The notes below the pieces were generated by a model, which saw only the letters and a list, made by a program, of their open reading frames with translations, ran no database searches and was not told the DNA's origin. A DNA stretch of 64,000 nt from positions 115,156-179,155 of the forward strand of contig CAWJPL010000029.1 of assembly GCA_963844695.1 (NCBI GenBank), read 5' to 3'. The translations under genes were made by a program, and so were the position numbers. Numbering within the stretch: position 1 is the stretch's first letter; the number at the start of each line of letters is the position of its first letter. The stretch is from RYN-230 sp963844695. GTDB taxonomy: Bacteria; Actinomycetota; Actinomycetes; Streptosporangiales; Streptosporangiaceae. Shown piece by piece: positions 1 through 9,684 of the stretch.

Positions 1-89
1 GCCTCCACCTGCATCGCGGCCGGGGCGAACACCCCGGTGGCCAGCTCACGGGCCCGCTGTATCCAGTGCGCGGTTCCTGTCCTCGGCAT
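1..89 (-). CDS. N-terminal fragment, possibly acyl-CoA dehydrogenase family (clipped by window edge)
   Basis: An ATG at 89 reads on the reverse strand off the left edge, giving 29 residues without a stop. The helix with WIQRARELATGVFAPAA resembles the first helix of acyl-CoA dehydrogenases, but the match is short. It is divergent from the helicase at 179, so bases 90-178 would hold both promoters. No clear ribosome site is visible. It could be a chance reading frame. Confidence 0.3.
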   Translation of the reverse strand, partial: MPRTGTAHWIQRARELATGVFAPAAMQVE

Positions 90-178
90 GACGCCAGCGT
101 GCCACGGCTGTCCCTGGTGGTTGCTACCGTCGGTCGGGAGAAGGCGTGGCCTGGTCAGGCCGGCGAGGAGTGGCGGGC

Positions 179-3100
179 ATGCTGGTCATCCACGGCATCT
201 GGGCGCGGGACGCGCTCTGCCTGTGGGCGGAGGACTCCACGCTGCCGGCCAGCCTGGACGCTCCGGCCGGCGGCCGGTCCTCGCGGGCCCCCCGGCCGCA
301 CCCCTTCGCGGCCGATCCAGGCGTCCTGGGCGATGCGCTCGGCCTGCTCGGCGAAGGTCCCCGGGACCTGGTCAGCAAGGCGGCCGCGGACGAACTCCCG
401 CTCTGGCTGCCGTCGGCGGGACCCGGTCCCGGGTGTGCCCCGGAGCTGATCCGGCCGGCCGATCTGGATGGGGACGGGCGCGGGGACAAGCGCGGCCCGG
501 GCCGTGGCCGCCGCGCCGCGCTCGGCAGCTGGCGGGTCCCGGCGCTGGCCTTCGATCCGGCCGCCGCGCTCACCCTGCTGGCCGCTCTGGACCCGGTGGA
601 TAGCCTGCCCGCCGCGGCCGCGCACCCCGACCTGATCGCCGGGGGCTCGGCCGCCTACTGGGCGGCCGTGGCCCGCTTCGCGGCCGACCTGTGTGCCCGC
701 GGCCGGATCCTGCCCGTGCTCGAGCGGGCTGGCGGCGTTGCTGCTGGCCTGGGGTCGGTCGGCGGCCCGGAGTCTGCTCGCGGCCGGGAGGCGGCTGGTG
801 GCCCGGACTCTGCTCGCGGCCCGGAGGCGGCTGGTGGCCTGGAGTCTGCTGGCCGCAGCCGGGCTGGTCAGTCCTGGGTCGCGGCCTGGCGCCCGGTGCT
901 GACCGGCCCGGACGCCCCACGGGCCGCCGAGCTGGCTGCGGCGATGCCGCCGGTGTGCCGCGCGGCCGAGCCCGGCGGTCAGCCGCCCGGGCCGTTGCTG
1001 GCCGGGGCGCTGGACGCGCTGGCCGACGCGGCCGCGCGGGCCCGGCTGGACACGTCCGCAGCAGCTCCCCAGGCCTCTGCTCGTCAGCACGGGGCCGACC
1101 AGCATGGGGCCGCCCAGCATGGGGCTGTTCAGCAGCGCTGGGGCCTGCTCCCGCCGCGCCGTGGGCGCCGGCCCGTCCACGTGCCGGTGGCCGAGCGGTG
1201 GGCGGCCGCGCTGACCGGCCCCGACGCCGGAGTCGAGGTGGCCACCGCGCAGGACGAGGCGGAAGTGGCCGCGCTGGCCGACGCCCTGGACGCCTGGCGC
1301 GCGGCCGCCCAGGCCCCGGCCGGCCCGGTACGCACCTGCTTCCGGCTCGTGGAGCCCGTGCTGGAAGACCCGGCGCAACTGGATCCAGTGCAGCAGGACC
1401 CGGTACAGCCGGGAGCCAGCCCTCCGATCCCCCCGACGACACCTGGTACGTCGAGTTCACCCTCCAGTCGGCCGAGGATCCCAGCCTGATGCTGCCCGCC
1501 GCGGACGTGTGGGCGGGCACCGGCGGCTGGGCCCCGGGCGGGATCGACCGTCCGGACGAGGAACTGCTGCTGGGGCTGGGCTCGGCGGCGCGGCTGTTCG
1601 GTGAGCTCGAGGACGCGTTGCGCGACCCGGCGCCCGCCGGGGTCACCCTGGACACCGCGGGAGCGTTCCGTTTCCTGAAGGAGACCGGCCCGCTGCTGGC
1701 CGGCGCGGGGTTCGGCGTGCTGCTGCCGGACTGGGCCCGCAAGGCCCGGCTGGGCCTCAAGCTCACCTCCCGGTCGCCGGGCACCAGCCCCTCCGCCTCG
1801 GCCAGCGCACCCGGCGGGAGCGGCTTCGGCCTGAACGACCTGGTCGAGTTCCGCTACGACCTGGCCGTGGGGGACACCACGCTCGACGCCGAGGAGCTAG
1901 CCGAGCTGGCCCAGCTGAAGATCCCCCTGGTCCGGGTCCGGGGTCAGTGGGTGGAGCTGGACGAAGGCAACCTCCGGGCCGCGCTGAAGTTCATGGAACG
2001 CGGCCGCGAGGGCGTGATGCGGGCCGGTGACGTCCTGGTCGCCGGGCTGCGCGGCCCAGAAGAAGATCTCGAGGTCACCGCGGTCGCGGCGGACGGGTGG
2101 CTGGGCGACCTGCTCTCCGGGGCGGGCGACCGCTCGCTGACCCCGGTGACGGCCCCCTCCTCGTTCCGCGGCGAACTGCGCCCCTACCAGGAGCGCGGCC
2201 TGGCCTGGCTGTCCTTCCTCAGCGACCTGGGCCTGGGCGGCATCCTGGCCGACGACATGGGGCTGGGCAAGAGCGTGCAGACGCTGGCTTTGCTGGACCA
2301 CGAGCGGGTGGCGCAGGGGGTACCCGGCGCGCCGCCCCGCACCGGCCCGACGCTGCTGGTCTGCCCCATGTCGCTGGTGGGGAACTGGCAGCGGGAGGCG
2401 GAGCGGTTCACTCCCGACCTGGCCGTGCACGTGCACCACGGCTCGGACCGGCTGTCCGGCGAAGACCTGCGCGCCGCGCTGGCCGGAGCGGACCTGGTCA
2501 TCACCACCTATGCGCTGGCCGCCCGGGACCGCGAGGCGCTGGCTGCGCTGCCCTGGCACCGGGTGGTCTGCGACGAAGCGCAGAACATCAAGAACTCTGG
2601 CACCCGGCAGGCCCGCGCGGTGCGTGGTCTGCCCGCCCGGTCCCGGCTCGCGCTGACCGGCACCCCCGTCGAGAACCACCTGGGCGAGCTGTGGTCGATC
2701 ATGGAGTTCACCAGCCCCGGGCTGCTCGGCCCGGCCGAGAAGTTCCGGGAGAGTTTCGCGGTCCCGGTGCAGCGGCACGGCGACGAGGAGGCCGCGGCCC
2801 GGCTGAAGCGGCTGACCGGCCCGTTCATCCTGCGCCGGGTCAAGACCGACCGGTCCATCATCTCCGACCTGCCCGACAAGATCGAGATGAAGATCTGGTG
2901 CACGCTCACCCCGGAGCAGGCCTCGCTCTATCAGGCCACGGTGACCGACATGCTGGCCCGGATCGACGCCGCCGAGGCGGACATCGAGCGCCGCGGCCTG
3001 GTGCTGGCCACCATGGCCAAGCTCAAGCAGGTCTGCAACCATCCGGCCCACCTGCTCGGTGACGGCTCCCGGCTGCCCGGCCGGTCCGGCAAGCTGGCCC

Positions 3101-3624
3101 GGCTGGAAGAGATCTGCGAGGAGATCGTCGAGGCCGGGGACAAGGCGCTCTGCTTCACCCAGTACGCCGAGTTCGGCCGGGTGCTGCAGCCCTACCTGGC
3201 CGCCCGGCTCGGCTGCCCGGTGCTCTACCTGCACGGCGGGTTGGCCAAGAACGCCAGGGACGCCCTGGTCGCCGAGTTCCAGAACGCCGCGGAGCCGGCC
3301 GTCTTCCTGCTCTCGCTGAAGGCCGGCGGGACCGGGCTCAACCTGACCGCGGCCAGCCACGTGATCCACTTCGACCGCTGGTGGAACCCCGCGGTCGAGG
3401 ATCAGGCCACCGACCGCGCGTTCCGCATCGGGCAGCGCAAGGACGTGCAGGTCCGCAAGTTCGTGTGCGTAGGCACGCTGGAAGAGCGGATCGACGCCAT
3501 GATCGAGGAGAAGAAGGCGCTCGCGGAGCGGATCGTCGGCACCGGTGAGGGCTGGCTCACCGAGCTGTCCACCGCCGATCTGGGCCAGGTCCTCGCTCTG
3601 TCGCCCGAGGCGGTAGCCGAATGA
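179..3624 (+). CDS. SNF2-family DEAD/DEAH helicase, with one apparent frame break
   Basis: SNF2/RapA-type ATPase that would move on duplex DNA. The start at 179 follows GAGGAG at 165-170 and begins MLVIHGIWARDALCLW, typical of the actinobacterial family. The N-terminal part is in one frame up to about 1360-1440 and the rest is in the next frame, entering at TWYVEFTLQS; a single small indel joins them. Walker A (DDMGLGKS, about residue 690), DEAQ box (about 800), TGTPVEN and the motif VI segment QATDRAFRIGQ (about 1078) are intact. At about 1,147 residues it is longer than usual family members (about 950-1,000), partly because of tandem repeats at 764 and 1085. Its stop overlaps the ATG of the SWIM gene (ATGA), so the two are translationally coupled, as is common for SNF2-SWIM pairs. 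Confidence 0.9.
764..860 (+). repeat. 36-bp in-frame tandem repeat in helicase N-terminal half
   Basis: Two near-identical 36-bp copies (764-799 and 800-835) and a partial third encode the 12-residue unit GPDSARGPEAAG. They lie in a poorly conserved part of the SNF2 protein and look like a local expansion. Confidence 0.8.
1085..1129 (+). repeat. 15-bp tandem repeat, three copies
   Basis: Three consecutive 15-bp units encode QHGAD, QHGAA and QHGAV inside the helicase. This is one of several 15-bp arrays in the window. Confidence 0.75.
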
Positions 3625-4600
3625 CCGGGCAGAGCGGCGGGGGCCGCGACGGGCAGAGCGGCGGGGGCCGCGGCGAGCAGAACGGGCCACCCCCCGAGGG
3701 GCCGGCCGGGACACCTCCTGGTGGCACGAGGCGTCCGCGCCCCGCCGGGTCGAGAACGGCATCAAGGCCCGCAGCAAGCGCGGCGCGATCGGCGAGCAGT
3801 GGTGGTCCCGCCGGTTCGTGGCGGTGCTGGAGTCGTTCGGGATGAGTGGCCGGCTGGCCCGCGGCCGGAACTACGCCCGGCGCGGCCAGGTCATGGAGTT
3901 CGAGCTGACCACGGGCAAGGTCCGGGCCCGGGTGCAGGGCTCCCGGCCCGCTCCCTACCAGGTCCGGATCGGGGTCCTGCCGCTGACTACCGCGCAGTGG
4001 CGCTCGGTCACCGCGGCGCTCGGCGCGCAGGCGCTGTTCCGGGCCAAGCTGCTGGCCGGGGAGATGCCGCACGAGATCGAGGAGGTGTTCGCGGCGTGCG
4101 GCACCCCGCTGTTCCCCCGGTCCGCGCGCGACCTGGAGATGTCCTGCTCCTGCCCGGACTGGGGCGTGCCGTGCAAGCACCTGGCCGCGGTCTGCTACGT
4201 ACTGGCCGAGAAGTTCGACGACGACCCGTTCGCGATGCTGGCCTGGCGCGGCCGTGGCCGGGAGGAACTGCTCGGCGCGCTGCGGCGCCAGTCGGCCGCG
4301 CCGGGCCCCGGTCCCGGTGAGACGACGGGCCCGGCCGGGTTTTCGTTGGAGAAAGTAAATGCGCCGCCGCTGGCCGAGTCGCTGGACCGGTTCTGGTCGC
4401 CGGGGTTGTCCCGGGCCCGGCTGCGCGCGGCCCAGGCCGTCCCGGCTACCGCTCCGGACCTGGTGCTCCGCTCGTTCGAACCGCCCGGGGTCGAAGTCCG
4501 CGGGCAGGACCTGACCGCCCTGCTCACCCCCGCGTACCTGCGCCTGGCCGGGCCGGAGGAACTGCCGGGCGAGGGGCAGGACGTTCCCGGACCCGGATAG
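3621..4600 (+). CDS. SWIM zinc-finger protein, partner of the SNF2 helicase, with frame break
   Basis: The zinc-finger signature C-x-C-x6-C-x-H is seen as CSCPDWGVPCKH at about 4144-4179. The conserved entry TSWWHEASAPRRVENGIKAR and the GRNYARRGQV segment fit the SWIM protein that accompanies SNF2 helicases in actinobacteria. The ATG at 3621 overlaps the helicase stop, but that frame gives way to the conserved frame before 3713. The run of six C at 3690-3695 is the likely site: a seventh C restores one continuous protein of about 326 residues. If the break is real, only an internal start near 3818 would remain, losing conserved sequence. Likely role: DNA or partner binding in a helicase complex (inference). 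Confidence 0.8.
3630..3677 (+). repeat. 24-bp tandem repeat at SWIM gene start
   Basis: Two 24-bp copies encode QSGGGRDG and QSGGGRGE just after the start codon and just before the frame break. Confidence 0.7.
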
Positions 4601-4608
4601 GCCGCGGG

Positions 4609-4624
4609 ATTCGTGTACACGAAT
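4609..4624. promoter_or_regulatory. Perfect 16-bp palindrome upstream of rhodanese gene
   Basis: ATTCGTGTACACGAAT is its own reverse complement. It lies in the 114-bp gap between the SWIM gene and the rhodanese start at 4715, where a TetR-like or other dimeric repressor could bind. No regulator gene adjoins it. Confidence 0.5.
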
Positions 4625-4714
4625 GTGTCTGGCGCGCCACAATGGGTTGATCGGCAAGCGTTTGCGGGGAGGGTGCCAGATGGACCGGAAGCCGATCATG
4701 TCCGGGCGAGCGGT

Positions 4715-5050
4715 ATGACGGACGAGGCGCAGCCGCAGCAGGTTCCGGCGGCGCAGGTGCCCGCGGACGCTCTGCTGGTGGACGTCCGGGAGCCGGACGA
4801 GTGGACCGCGGGGCACGCCCCCGGGGCGGTGCACATCCCGCTGGGCCAGCTCGGGGCCCGTTACACGGAGATCCCGCGGGACGGCCGGGTGTACGTGATC
4901 TGCCGGGCCGGCAGCCGCTCCGCCCGGGCCGCGCACGCGCTGGCCGGGGCGGGCTGGGACGTGGTGAACGTGAGTGACGGGATGAACGGCTGGGCCGCCG
5001 CGGGGCGCCCGATGACGAACGAGTCGGGGACCACGCCCTACGTGGCCTGA
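4715..5050 (+). CDS. Single-domain rhodanese-like sulfurtransferase
   Basis: A 111-residue rhodanese domain. The active-site loop CRAGSRS carries the catalytic cysteine, and the CH2A-type strand LLVDVREPDEW and the GHAPGAVHIPLG segment are typical. It would carry persulfide sulfur in the cytoplasm. I chose the ATG at 4715 because the domain begins directly after it; in-frame upstream starts at 4613 and 4673 would add a tail without family character. The perfect palindrome at 4609-4624 may regulate it. Confidence 0.85.
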   Translation: MTDEAQPQQVPAAQVPADALLVDVREPDEWTAGHAPGAVHIPLGQLGARYTEIPRDGRVYVICRAGSRSARAAHALAGAGWDVVNVSDGMNGWAAAGRPMTNESGTTPYVA

Positions 5051-5093
5051 GTGCCGGGAGACGGCCAGAGCCGCCCCCCGGCGTCAGCATCGG

Positions 5094-5957
5094 TCAGGCT
5101 CCGCTGAGTCGCTGAACTTCGGCGTCGGTGAGCACCAGGTCGGCCGCCTGGGCCGAGTCGGTGATGGACTCCGGCCGGCGGGCGCCCGGGATCGGGATCA
5201 CCACCGGCGCGAGGGCCAGCATCCAGGCCAGGGTGACCCGCTGCGGCGAGACGCCGTGAGCGTCGGCGACCTCCTGGAACGCCGAGTGCCGGGCACCGAG
5301 CTCACCAGCCCGGTCGCTGCCGCCGAGCGGGCTCCAGGGCAGGAACGCGATGCCGAGGCGGGCGCAGTAGCGCAGTTCGTCTTCGCTGGACCGGAAGGCC
5401 GGCGAGAACTCGTTCTGGACGCTGGCCAGGTTGCCCTCGCCGAGAATCTGCCGGGCGGTGTCGATCTGCGCGACCGTCGCGTTGGAGATGCCGGCCAGCC
5501 GGATCTTGCCCGCGTCGAGCAGGTCCTTGAGGGCCCCGATCGACTCCTCGTACGGGACCTTGGGGTCGGGGCGGTGGTACTGGTAGAGGCCGATGACGTC
5601 CACGCCGAGGGCCTTCAGTGACGCCTCCGCGGCCTCGCGCAGGTACGCCGGGGAGCCGTCCACGGTCCACGAGCCGTCGCCGGGCCGGACATGGCCGCCC
5701 TTGGTCGCGACCAGCACGCCGCTGGTGTCGCCGCCGTAGGTGGCCAGGGCCCGGGCGATGAGGCGTTCGTTGTGACCGGCCTCGCCGGGCAGGAGGTGGT
5801 AGGCGTCGGCGGTGTCGATCAGCGTGACGCCCGCGTCCAGGGCGGCGTGGATGGTGGCGATGGAGCGCTGCTCCTCGGGCCGGCCCTCGATCGACATGGG
5901 CATGCCGCCCAGGCCGATCGCGCTGACCTCAAGACCGCCAATGGACCTGCTGTGCAT
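5094..5957 (-). CDS. Aldo/keto reductase
   Basis: A 287-residue NADPH-dependent oxidoreductase with a TIM-barrel fold. The catalytic tetrad is visible: Asp and Tyr in IDTADAYHL, Lys in VATKGG and His in YQYHRPD. The C-terminal cofactor segment IPIPGARRPESI is present. The ATG at 5957 is preceded by GGAG at good spacing. It lies 100 bp downstream of the LysR gene on the same strand, so the regulator may control it. Substrate unknown. Confidence 0.88.
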   Translation of the reverse strand: MHSRSIGGLEVSAIGLGGMPMSIEGRPEEQRSIATIHAALDAGVTLIDTADAYHLLPGEAGHNERLIARALATYGGDTSGVLVATKGGHVRPGDGSWTVDGSPAYLREAAEASLKALGVDVIGLYQYHRPDPKVPYEESIGALKDLLDAGKIRLAGISNATVAQIDTARQILGEGNLASVQNEFSPAFRSSEDELRYCARLGIAFLPWSPLGGSDRAGELGARHSAFQEVADAHGVSPQRVTLAWMLALAPVVIPIPGARRPESITDSAQAADLVLTDAEVQRLSGA

Positions 5958-6057
5958 AAGTGCTCCAGGGTGTCTGCTGTCCGGTGTCCGTCTACCGCAA
6001 CTGCCCGCGCCCGCCAGGACATCCCGCGCTGGTGATAAAAACTGGTCAACCTGGTGA

Positions 6058-6987
6058 TCACCCTGAGCGATCAGGGACGAGTTCGGCCACGAACGCCCGG
6101 GCCGCCGCCGATGGCCGCCGGGCGGTCGGGGTGGCCACCGAGACCCGCCAGAGCAGGGCCGGGCCGTCCAGCTCGATCACCGCCAGCCCGGCGAGGTCGG
6201 CCGCCGACTCCGGGATGAAGGCGATGCCCAGGCCGTTGCGGACCAGGGCTGCGGCCGAGGTGAACTCGGCCACCTCGAAAGGCACCCGCCGGTCCAGGCC
6301 CGCCCCGGCGAACGCGCGATCGGCCAGCGTCCGGTTCCCCCATCCGGGCGGGAAGTCCACGAAGTCCTCCTCAGCCAGCCGGGCGAGAGTCACCCCGTGC
6401 TGCCCGGCCAGCGGATGCCGCGCCGCAGCGATCAGGACCAGCGGCTCCTCGCTCAGCGGCTGCAGCCGCAGGCCAGCCGGCGCCTGTCCGGGCAGGGCTA
6501 CGAGAGCCAGGTCAAGTTCGCCACTGATTACGAGTGCGGCCAGCCCCGCCGACCCCGCGGGAGCCTGCCGCAGGTGGACCGACACCCCCGGATGAGTGGC
6601 GTGGAACCGGCCCAGTAGCGCCGCGAGGTCGAACGAGCCGGTGGACAGCATCGTGCCCACGGTGAGCGTGCCGCGCAGGCCCGCCCGGGCCTGCGCTACC
6701 GCGTCCCGGGCGGCCTGGGCCGCGGCCAGCGTGGCCCGCGCTTCTGGCAGCAGGGCCAGGCCCGCGTCGGTCAGCGCCACGCGGTGCCGGTCCCGGTCGA
6801 ACAGGGTCGCCCCGAGCTCCCGCTCCAGGCTGGCGATGGCGCTGGACACCCCGGACTGGACGACGTGCAGCCGGCGCGAAGCCCGGGTGAAGGACAGCTC
6901 CTCGGCGACCACCACGAACTTTCTCAGGCTCTCCAGCGACGGCAGTTGACCTGGGTCCTCCCGGGATCCGGGCCGCGCTGACGTCAT
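6058..6987 (-). CDS. LysR-family transcriptional regulator
   Basis: About 309 residues. The N-terminal winged helix (about residues 18-77, FVVVAEELSFTRASRRLHVV then GVSSAIASLERELGATLFDR) is followed by a periplasmic-binding-like effector domain. The ATG at 6987 has GAGG eight bases upstream; an in-frame start at 7035 exists but has weaker support. It is divergent from the MFS transporter and upstream of the aldo/keto reductase, the classic layout for a LysR regulator controlling its neighbours. Effector unknown. Confidence 0.88.
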   Translation of the reverse strand: MTSARPGSREDPGQLPSLESLRKFVVVAEELSFTRASRRLHVVQSGVSSAIASLERELGATLFDRDRHRVALTDAGLALLPEARATLAAAQAARDAVAQARAGLRGTLTVGTMLSTGSFDLAALLGRFHATHPGVSVHLRQAPAGSAGLAALVISGELDLALVALPGQAPAGLRLQPLSEEPLVLIAAARHPLAGQHGVTLARLAEEDFVDFPPGWGNRTLADRAFAGAGLDRRVPFEVAEFTSAAALVRNGLGIAFIPESAADLAGLAVIELDGPALLWRVSVATPTARRPSAAARAFVAELVPDRSG

Positions 6988-7024
6988 GCGTGCCTCACCC
7001 GGTGCATCATCTCCCGGGGAGATT

Positions 7025-7063
7025 TTGCTTAGCAAGACTTGTCATTGCCGTAGATCAATGATC
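7025..7063. promoter_or_regulatory. Inverted repeats between LysR gene and MFS gene
   Basis: Two short palindromes lie in the divergent promoter region: TTGCTTAGCAA (7025-7035) and GATCAATGATC (7053-7063). The second overlaps a CATTG-N8-CAATG inverted repeat (7043-7060). These are plausible LysR sites. Confidence 0.4.
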
Positions 7064-7117
7064 TGGGCTGCGGCCGGTGTTATCCCGGGCGACGTTACTT
7101 CTACGAAGGAGTCGCTG

Positions 7118-8443
7118 ATGCCAGCGCCCACGCCCCTCGCCAGCCGGCGCCGGGAGATCTCGGCCGGGGCTTCCGGGGCCATCTCCCGGCAGGACGGCCA
7201 GTCTGTCGCGGGCCGGTCTGTTGCTCGCCAGTCCGTCGCGGGCCGGTCTCTTGCGGCGTCTCTTGCGGGCCGGGCGTACCGGCGCGGGTTCTGGCTGGTC
7301 GGTTTCGTGTTCCTGGTGACCATGGCCTTCTCGGCCGTGCCCGCCCCGCTGTACGTGCTGTACGCGGCGCGGGACCACTTCGGCCCGCTGATGATTACGG
7401 TGATCTTCGCGGCCTACGCCGTGGGCGTGATCGCCAGCCTGTTCCTGGCTGGGCACTTGTCGGACTGGCTGGGGCGGCGGCGGATGGCCGTGATCGCCGT
7501 GACGGTCAACGTGGCGTCCGGGGCGATCTTCCTGCTCTGGCCCTCGGTGCCCGGGCTGCTCGTCGCCCGCGTCGTGTCCGGGGTCAGCGTGGGGATGCTG
7601 ACCGCCACGGCCACCGCCTACCTGAGCGAGCTGGACGCGGCTGGCCGGGGCGGCCTGTCCCGGCGCCGCGCGGAGATCGTCGCGACCGCCGCGAACCTGG
7701 GCGGGATCGGGCTCGGCCCGCTGGTATCCGGGCTCCTGGCCCAGTACGCAGCGCACCCGCTGGTGGTGCCGTATCTCGCGGTCGAGGCCCTCATGCTGGC
7801 CGGCCTGCTCGGGCTGGCGCTCGTGCCCGAGACCGTGACGCGTCCGGCGGCCCGCCCGCGGTACCGGCCGCAGCGCGTCTCGGTGCCCGCGCAGCACCGT
7901 CCGGCGTTCTACGCGGCGAGTGCGGCTGCCGCGGCTGAGTTCGCGCTGTTCGGCCTGTTCACGTCGCTGGCCCCCGGCTTCATCGGCGGCACGCTGCACG
8001 ACACGTCGCACGCGCTGGCCGGCGCGGCCACGTTCGCGGTATTCGGTGCGGCGGCCCTGGCCCAGATGGTCGTGAGCCGGGCTCCGCTGCGCCGCCAGCT
8101 GGCCCTGGGCCTGGCCGCCCTCGTCCTGGGCCTGGCTCTGGTCACCGCGGCGTTCTGGCTGGCCAGCCTGGCGCTGCTGCTAGTCGGCGGCGTGCTGGCC
8201 GGCGCCGGCGCCGGCGCCGCGTTCAAGGGCAGCGTGAGCACGGTGCTGGGCGTCGCCCGGCCCGAGGCTCGGGGCGAGGCGCTGGCCGGCTTGTTCCTGG
8301 CCGCGTACGTCGGCCTGGCCGTTCCGGTCGTCGCGCTCGGCGTGGCCACCCAGCTGCTCTCCGCCCGGGTAGCGGTCCTGGGCTTCGCGGTGCTGCTGGT
8401 GACGGTCGTCGCCCTGGTCAGCCGGAGGCTGCTGAGCCGGTAG
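7118..8443 (+). CDS. MFS transporter
   Basis: A polytopic major-facilitator protein of 441 residues with about 12 hydrophobic segments. The loop 2-3 motif A is clear as GHLSDWLGRRRM. It probably exports a small molecule at the cytoplasmic membrane, coupled to protons. The ATG at 7118 follows AAGGAG at 7106-7111. The N-terminal 50 residues before the first membrane segment hold a decapeptide repeat. Divergence from LysR suggests an inducible efflux pump (inference). Confidence 0.87.
   Translation: MPAPTPLASRRREISAGASGAISRQDGQSVAGRSVARQSVAGRSLAASLAGRAYRRGFWLVGFVFLVTMAFSAVPAPLYVLYAARDHFGPLMITVIFAAYAVGVIASLFLAGHLSDWLGRRRMAVIAVTVNVASGAIFLLWPSVPGLLVARVVSGVSVGMLTATATAYLSELDAAGRGGLSRRRAEIVATAANLGGIGLGPLVSGLLAQYAAHPLVVPYLAVEALMLAGLLGLALVPETVTRPAARPRYRPQRVSVPAQHRPAFYAASAAAAAEFALFGLFTSLAPGFIGGTLHDTSHALAGAATFAVFGAAALAQMVVSRAPLRRQLALGLAALVLGLALVTAAFWLASLALLLVGGVLAGAGAGAAFKGSVSTVLGVARPEARGEALAGLFLAAYVGLAVPVVALGVATQLLSARVAVLGFAVLLVTVVALVSRRLLSR
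7199..7276 (+). repeat. 30-bp tandem repeat in MFS N-terminus
   Basis: Units 7199-7228 and 7229-7258, plus a partial third, encode QSVAGRSVAR, QSVAGRSLAA and SLAGRA. They form a basic cytoplasmic tail ahead of the first membrane segment. Confidence 0.7.
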
Positions 8444-8590
8444 CGCTCAGCCGGAGGCACCGGGGCGTGACGGGGGGCCTCCGGGCCGGCTCCGGGGCCT
8501 CAGTAGGGTGGAAAGACCACCCAGCTTCCCTGGCTTTCCCCTCGAGTTCCCTGACTTCCGGCTCGACTTCCCACTTTCCGGAGAGGAACA

Positions 8591-9571
8591 ATGGACTACG
8601 TCAACCTCGGCGCTACGGGTCTGCAGGTCTCCCGCATCTGCCTCGGCATGATGAGCTACGGCAACAACTCCCAGCGTGAATGGGTGCTGGACGAGGACAC
8701 CGCGGAGCCGATCGTGCGGGCCGCCGCGGACGGCGGGATCAACTTCTACGACACCGCCGACGTCTACTCCGCCGGGGCCAGCGAGACGGCTACCGGCCGG
8801 CTCCTCGGCAAGATGTTCACCCGCGAGGAGGTCGTGGTCGCCACCAAGGTCCACGGCGACACGATGCCCGGCCCGAACGGCCGCGGGCTGTCCCGCAAGC
8901 ACATCCTGGACTCCATCGACGCGTCGCTCGAGCGTCTCGACATGGACTACGTCAACCTGTACCAGATCCACCGCTGGGACAACAGCACGCCGATCGAGGA
9001 GACGATGGAGGCGCTGCACGACGTGGTCCGGGCCGGCAAGGCCCGCTACATCGGCGCGAGCAGCATGTTCGCCTGGCAGTTCGCCAAGGCGCAGTACACC
9101 GCCTCGGCGCACGGGTGGACCCGGTTCGTGTCCATGCAGAACCACTACAACCTGGTCTACCGCGAAGAGGAGCGGGAGATGATCCCGCAGTGCGTCGACC
9201 AGGGCGTCGGGGTCATCCCCTGGAGTCCGCTGGCCCGCGGGTTCCTGACCGGAACCCGGACCCGGGACGGCGGCAAGCACACCGTGCGGGCCAACTCCGA
9301 CGCGTTCGGGGACATCCTCTACACCCAGCCGGCTGACTTCGACGTCGCCGACCGGGTGAACGAGGTCGCCGCGGCCCGGGGCGTGTCCTCCGCGCAGGTG
9401 GCGCTGGCCTGGCTGCTGCACCGCCCGGGGGTGACCGCGCCCATCGTGGGAGCCACCAAGGTCGGTCATCTGGAGGACGCGCTGGCCGCCGAGCAACTGG
9501 AGCTCACCCCGGAGGAGATGACCCGGCTGGAGGAGCCGTACCTGCCGCATCCCACCCTCGGCCACGGCTGA
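8591..9571 (+). CDS. Aldo/keto reductase (Tas/YhdN-like)
   Basis: A 326-residue NADPH-dependent reductase. Tetrad residues are seen in FYDTADVYSAG (Asp, Tyr), VVATKVHGD (Lys) and YQIHRWD (His). The C-terminal segment TAPIVGATKVGHLEDAL binds the cofactor phosphate in this family. GGAGAGGAA just before the ATG at 8591 fixes the start. It stands alone with a strong hairpin downstream. Confidence 0.9.
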   Translation: MDYVNLGATGLQVSRICLGMMSYGNNSQREWVLDEDTAEPIVRAAADGGINFYDTADVYSAGASETATGRLLGKMFTREEVVVATKVHGDTMPGPNGRGLSRKHILDSIDASLERLDMDYVNLYQIHRWDNSTPIEETMEALHDVVRAGKARYIGASSMFAWQFAKAQYTASAHGWTRFVSMQNHYNLVYREEEREMIPQCVDQGVGVIPWSPLARGFLTGTRTRDGGKHTVRANSDAFGDILYTQPADFDVADRVNEVAAARGVSSAQVALAWLLHRPGVTAPIVGATKVGHLEDALAAEQLELTPEEMTRLEEPYLPHPTLGHG

Positions 9572-9609
9572 CGTCATCGGGATTCCCTGCGGGTGCCTTC
9601 CACGAACTC

Positions 9610-9645
9610 GCAGCCATCGCCGGCCCACAGGCCGGCGATGGCTGC
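9610..9645. terminator. Perfect 16-bp stem hairpin between convergent genes
   Basis: A 16-bp perfect inverted repeat (9610-9625 and 9630-9645) with a CACA loop lies between the stop of the aldo/keto reductase and that of the reverse-strand thioredoxin-fold gene. It has no T-run, as is usual in high-GC actinomycetes, and probably stops transcription from both sides. Confidence 0.75.
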
Positions 9646-9684
9646 GCGGCGGGACGCGGGGTCGGCCAGCACGACACGCCGGCA

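Noticed and set aside
1360..1440. Programmed ribosomal frameshift in the SNF2 gene
   Set aside because: No slippery heptamer with downstream structure is evident, relatives use one frame, and similar breaks occur in many unrelated genes here.
3621..3845. Separate 74-codon gene overlapping the helicase stop
   Set aside because: It is the start of the SWIM gene read through a likely one-base deletion; the conserved protein continues in the neighbouring frame.
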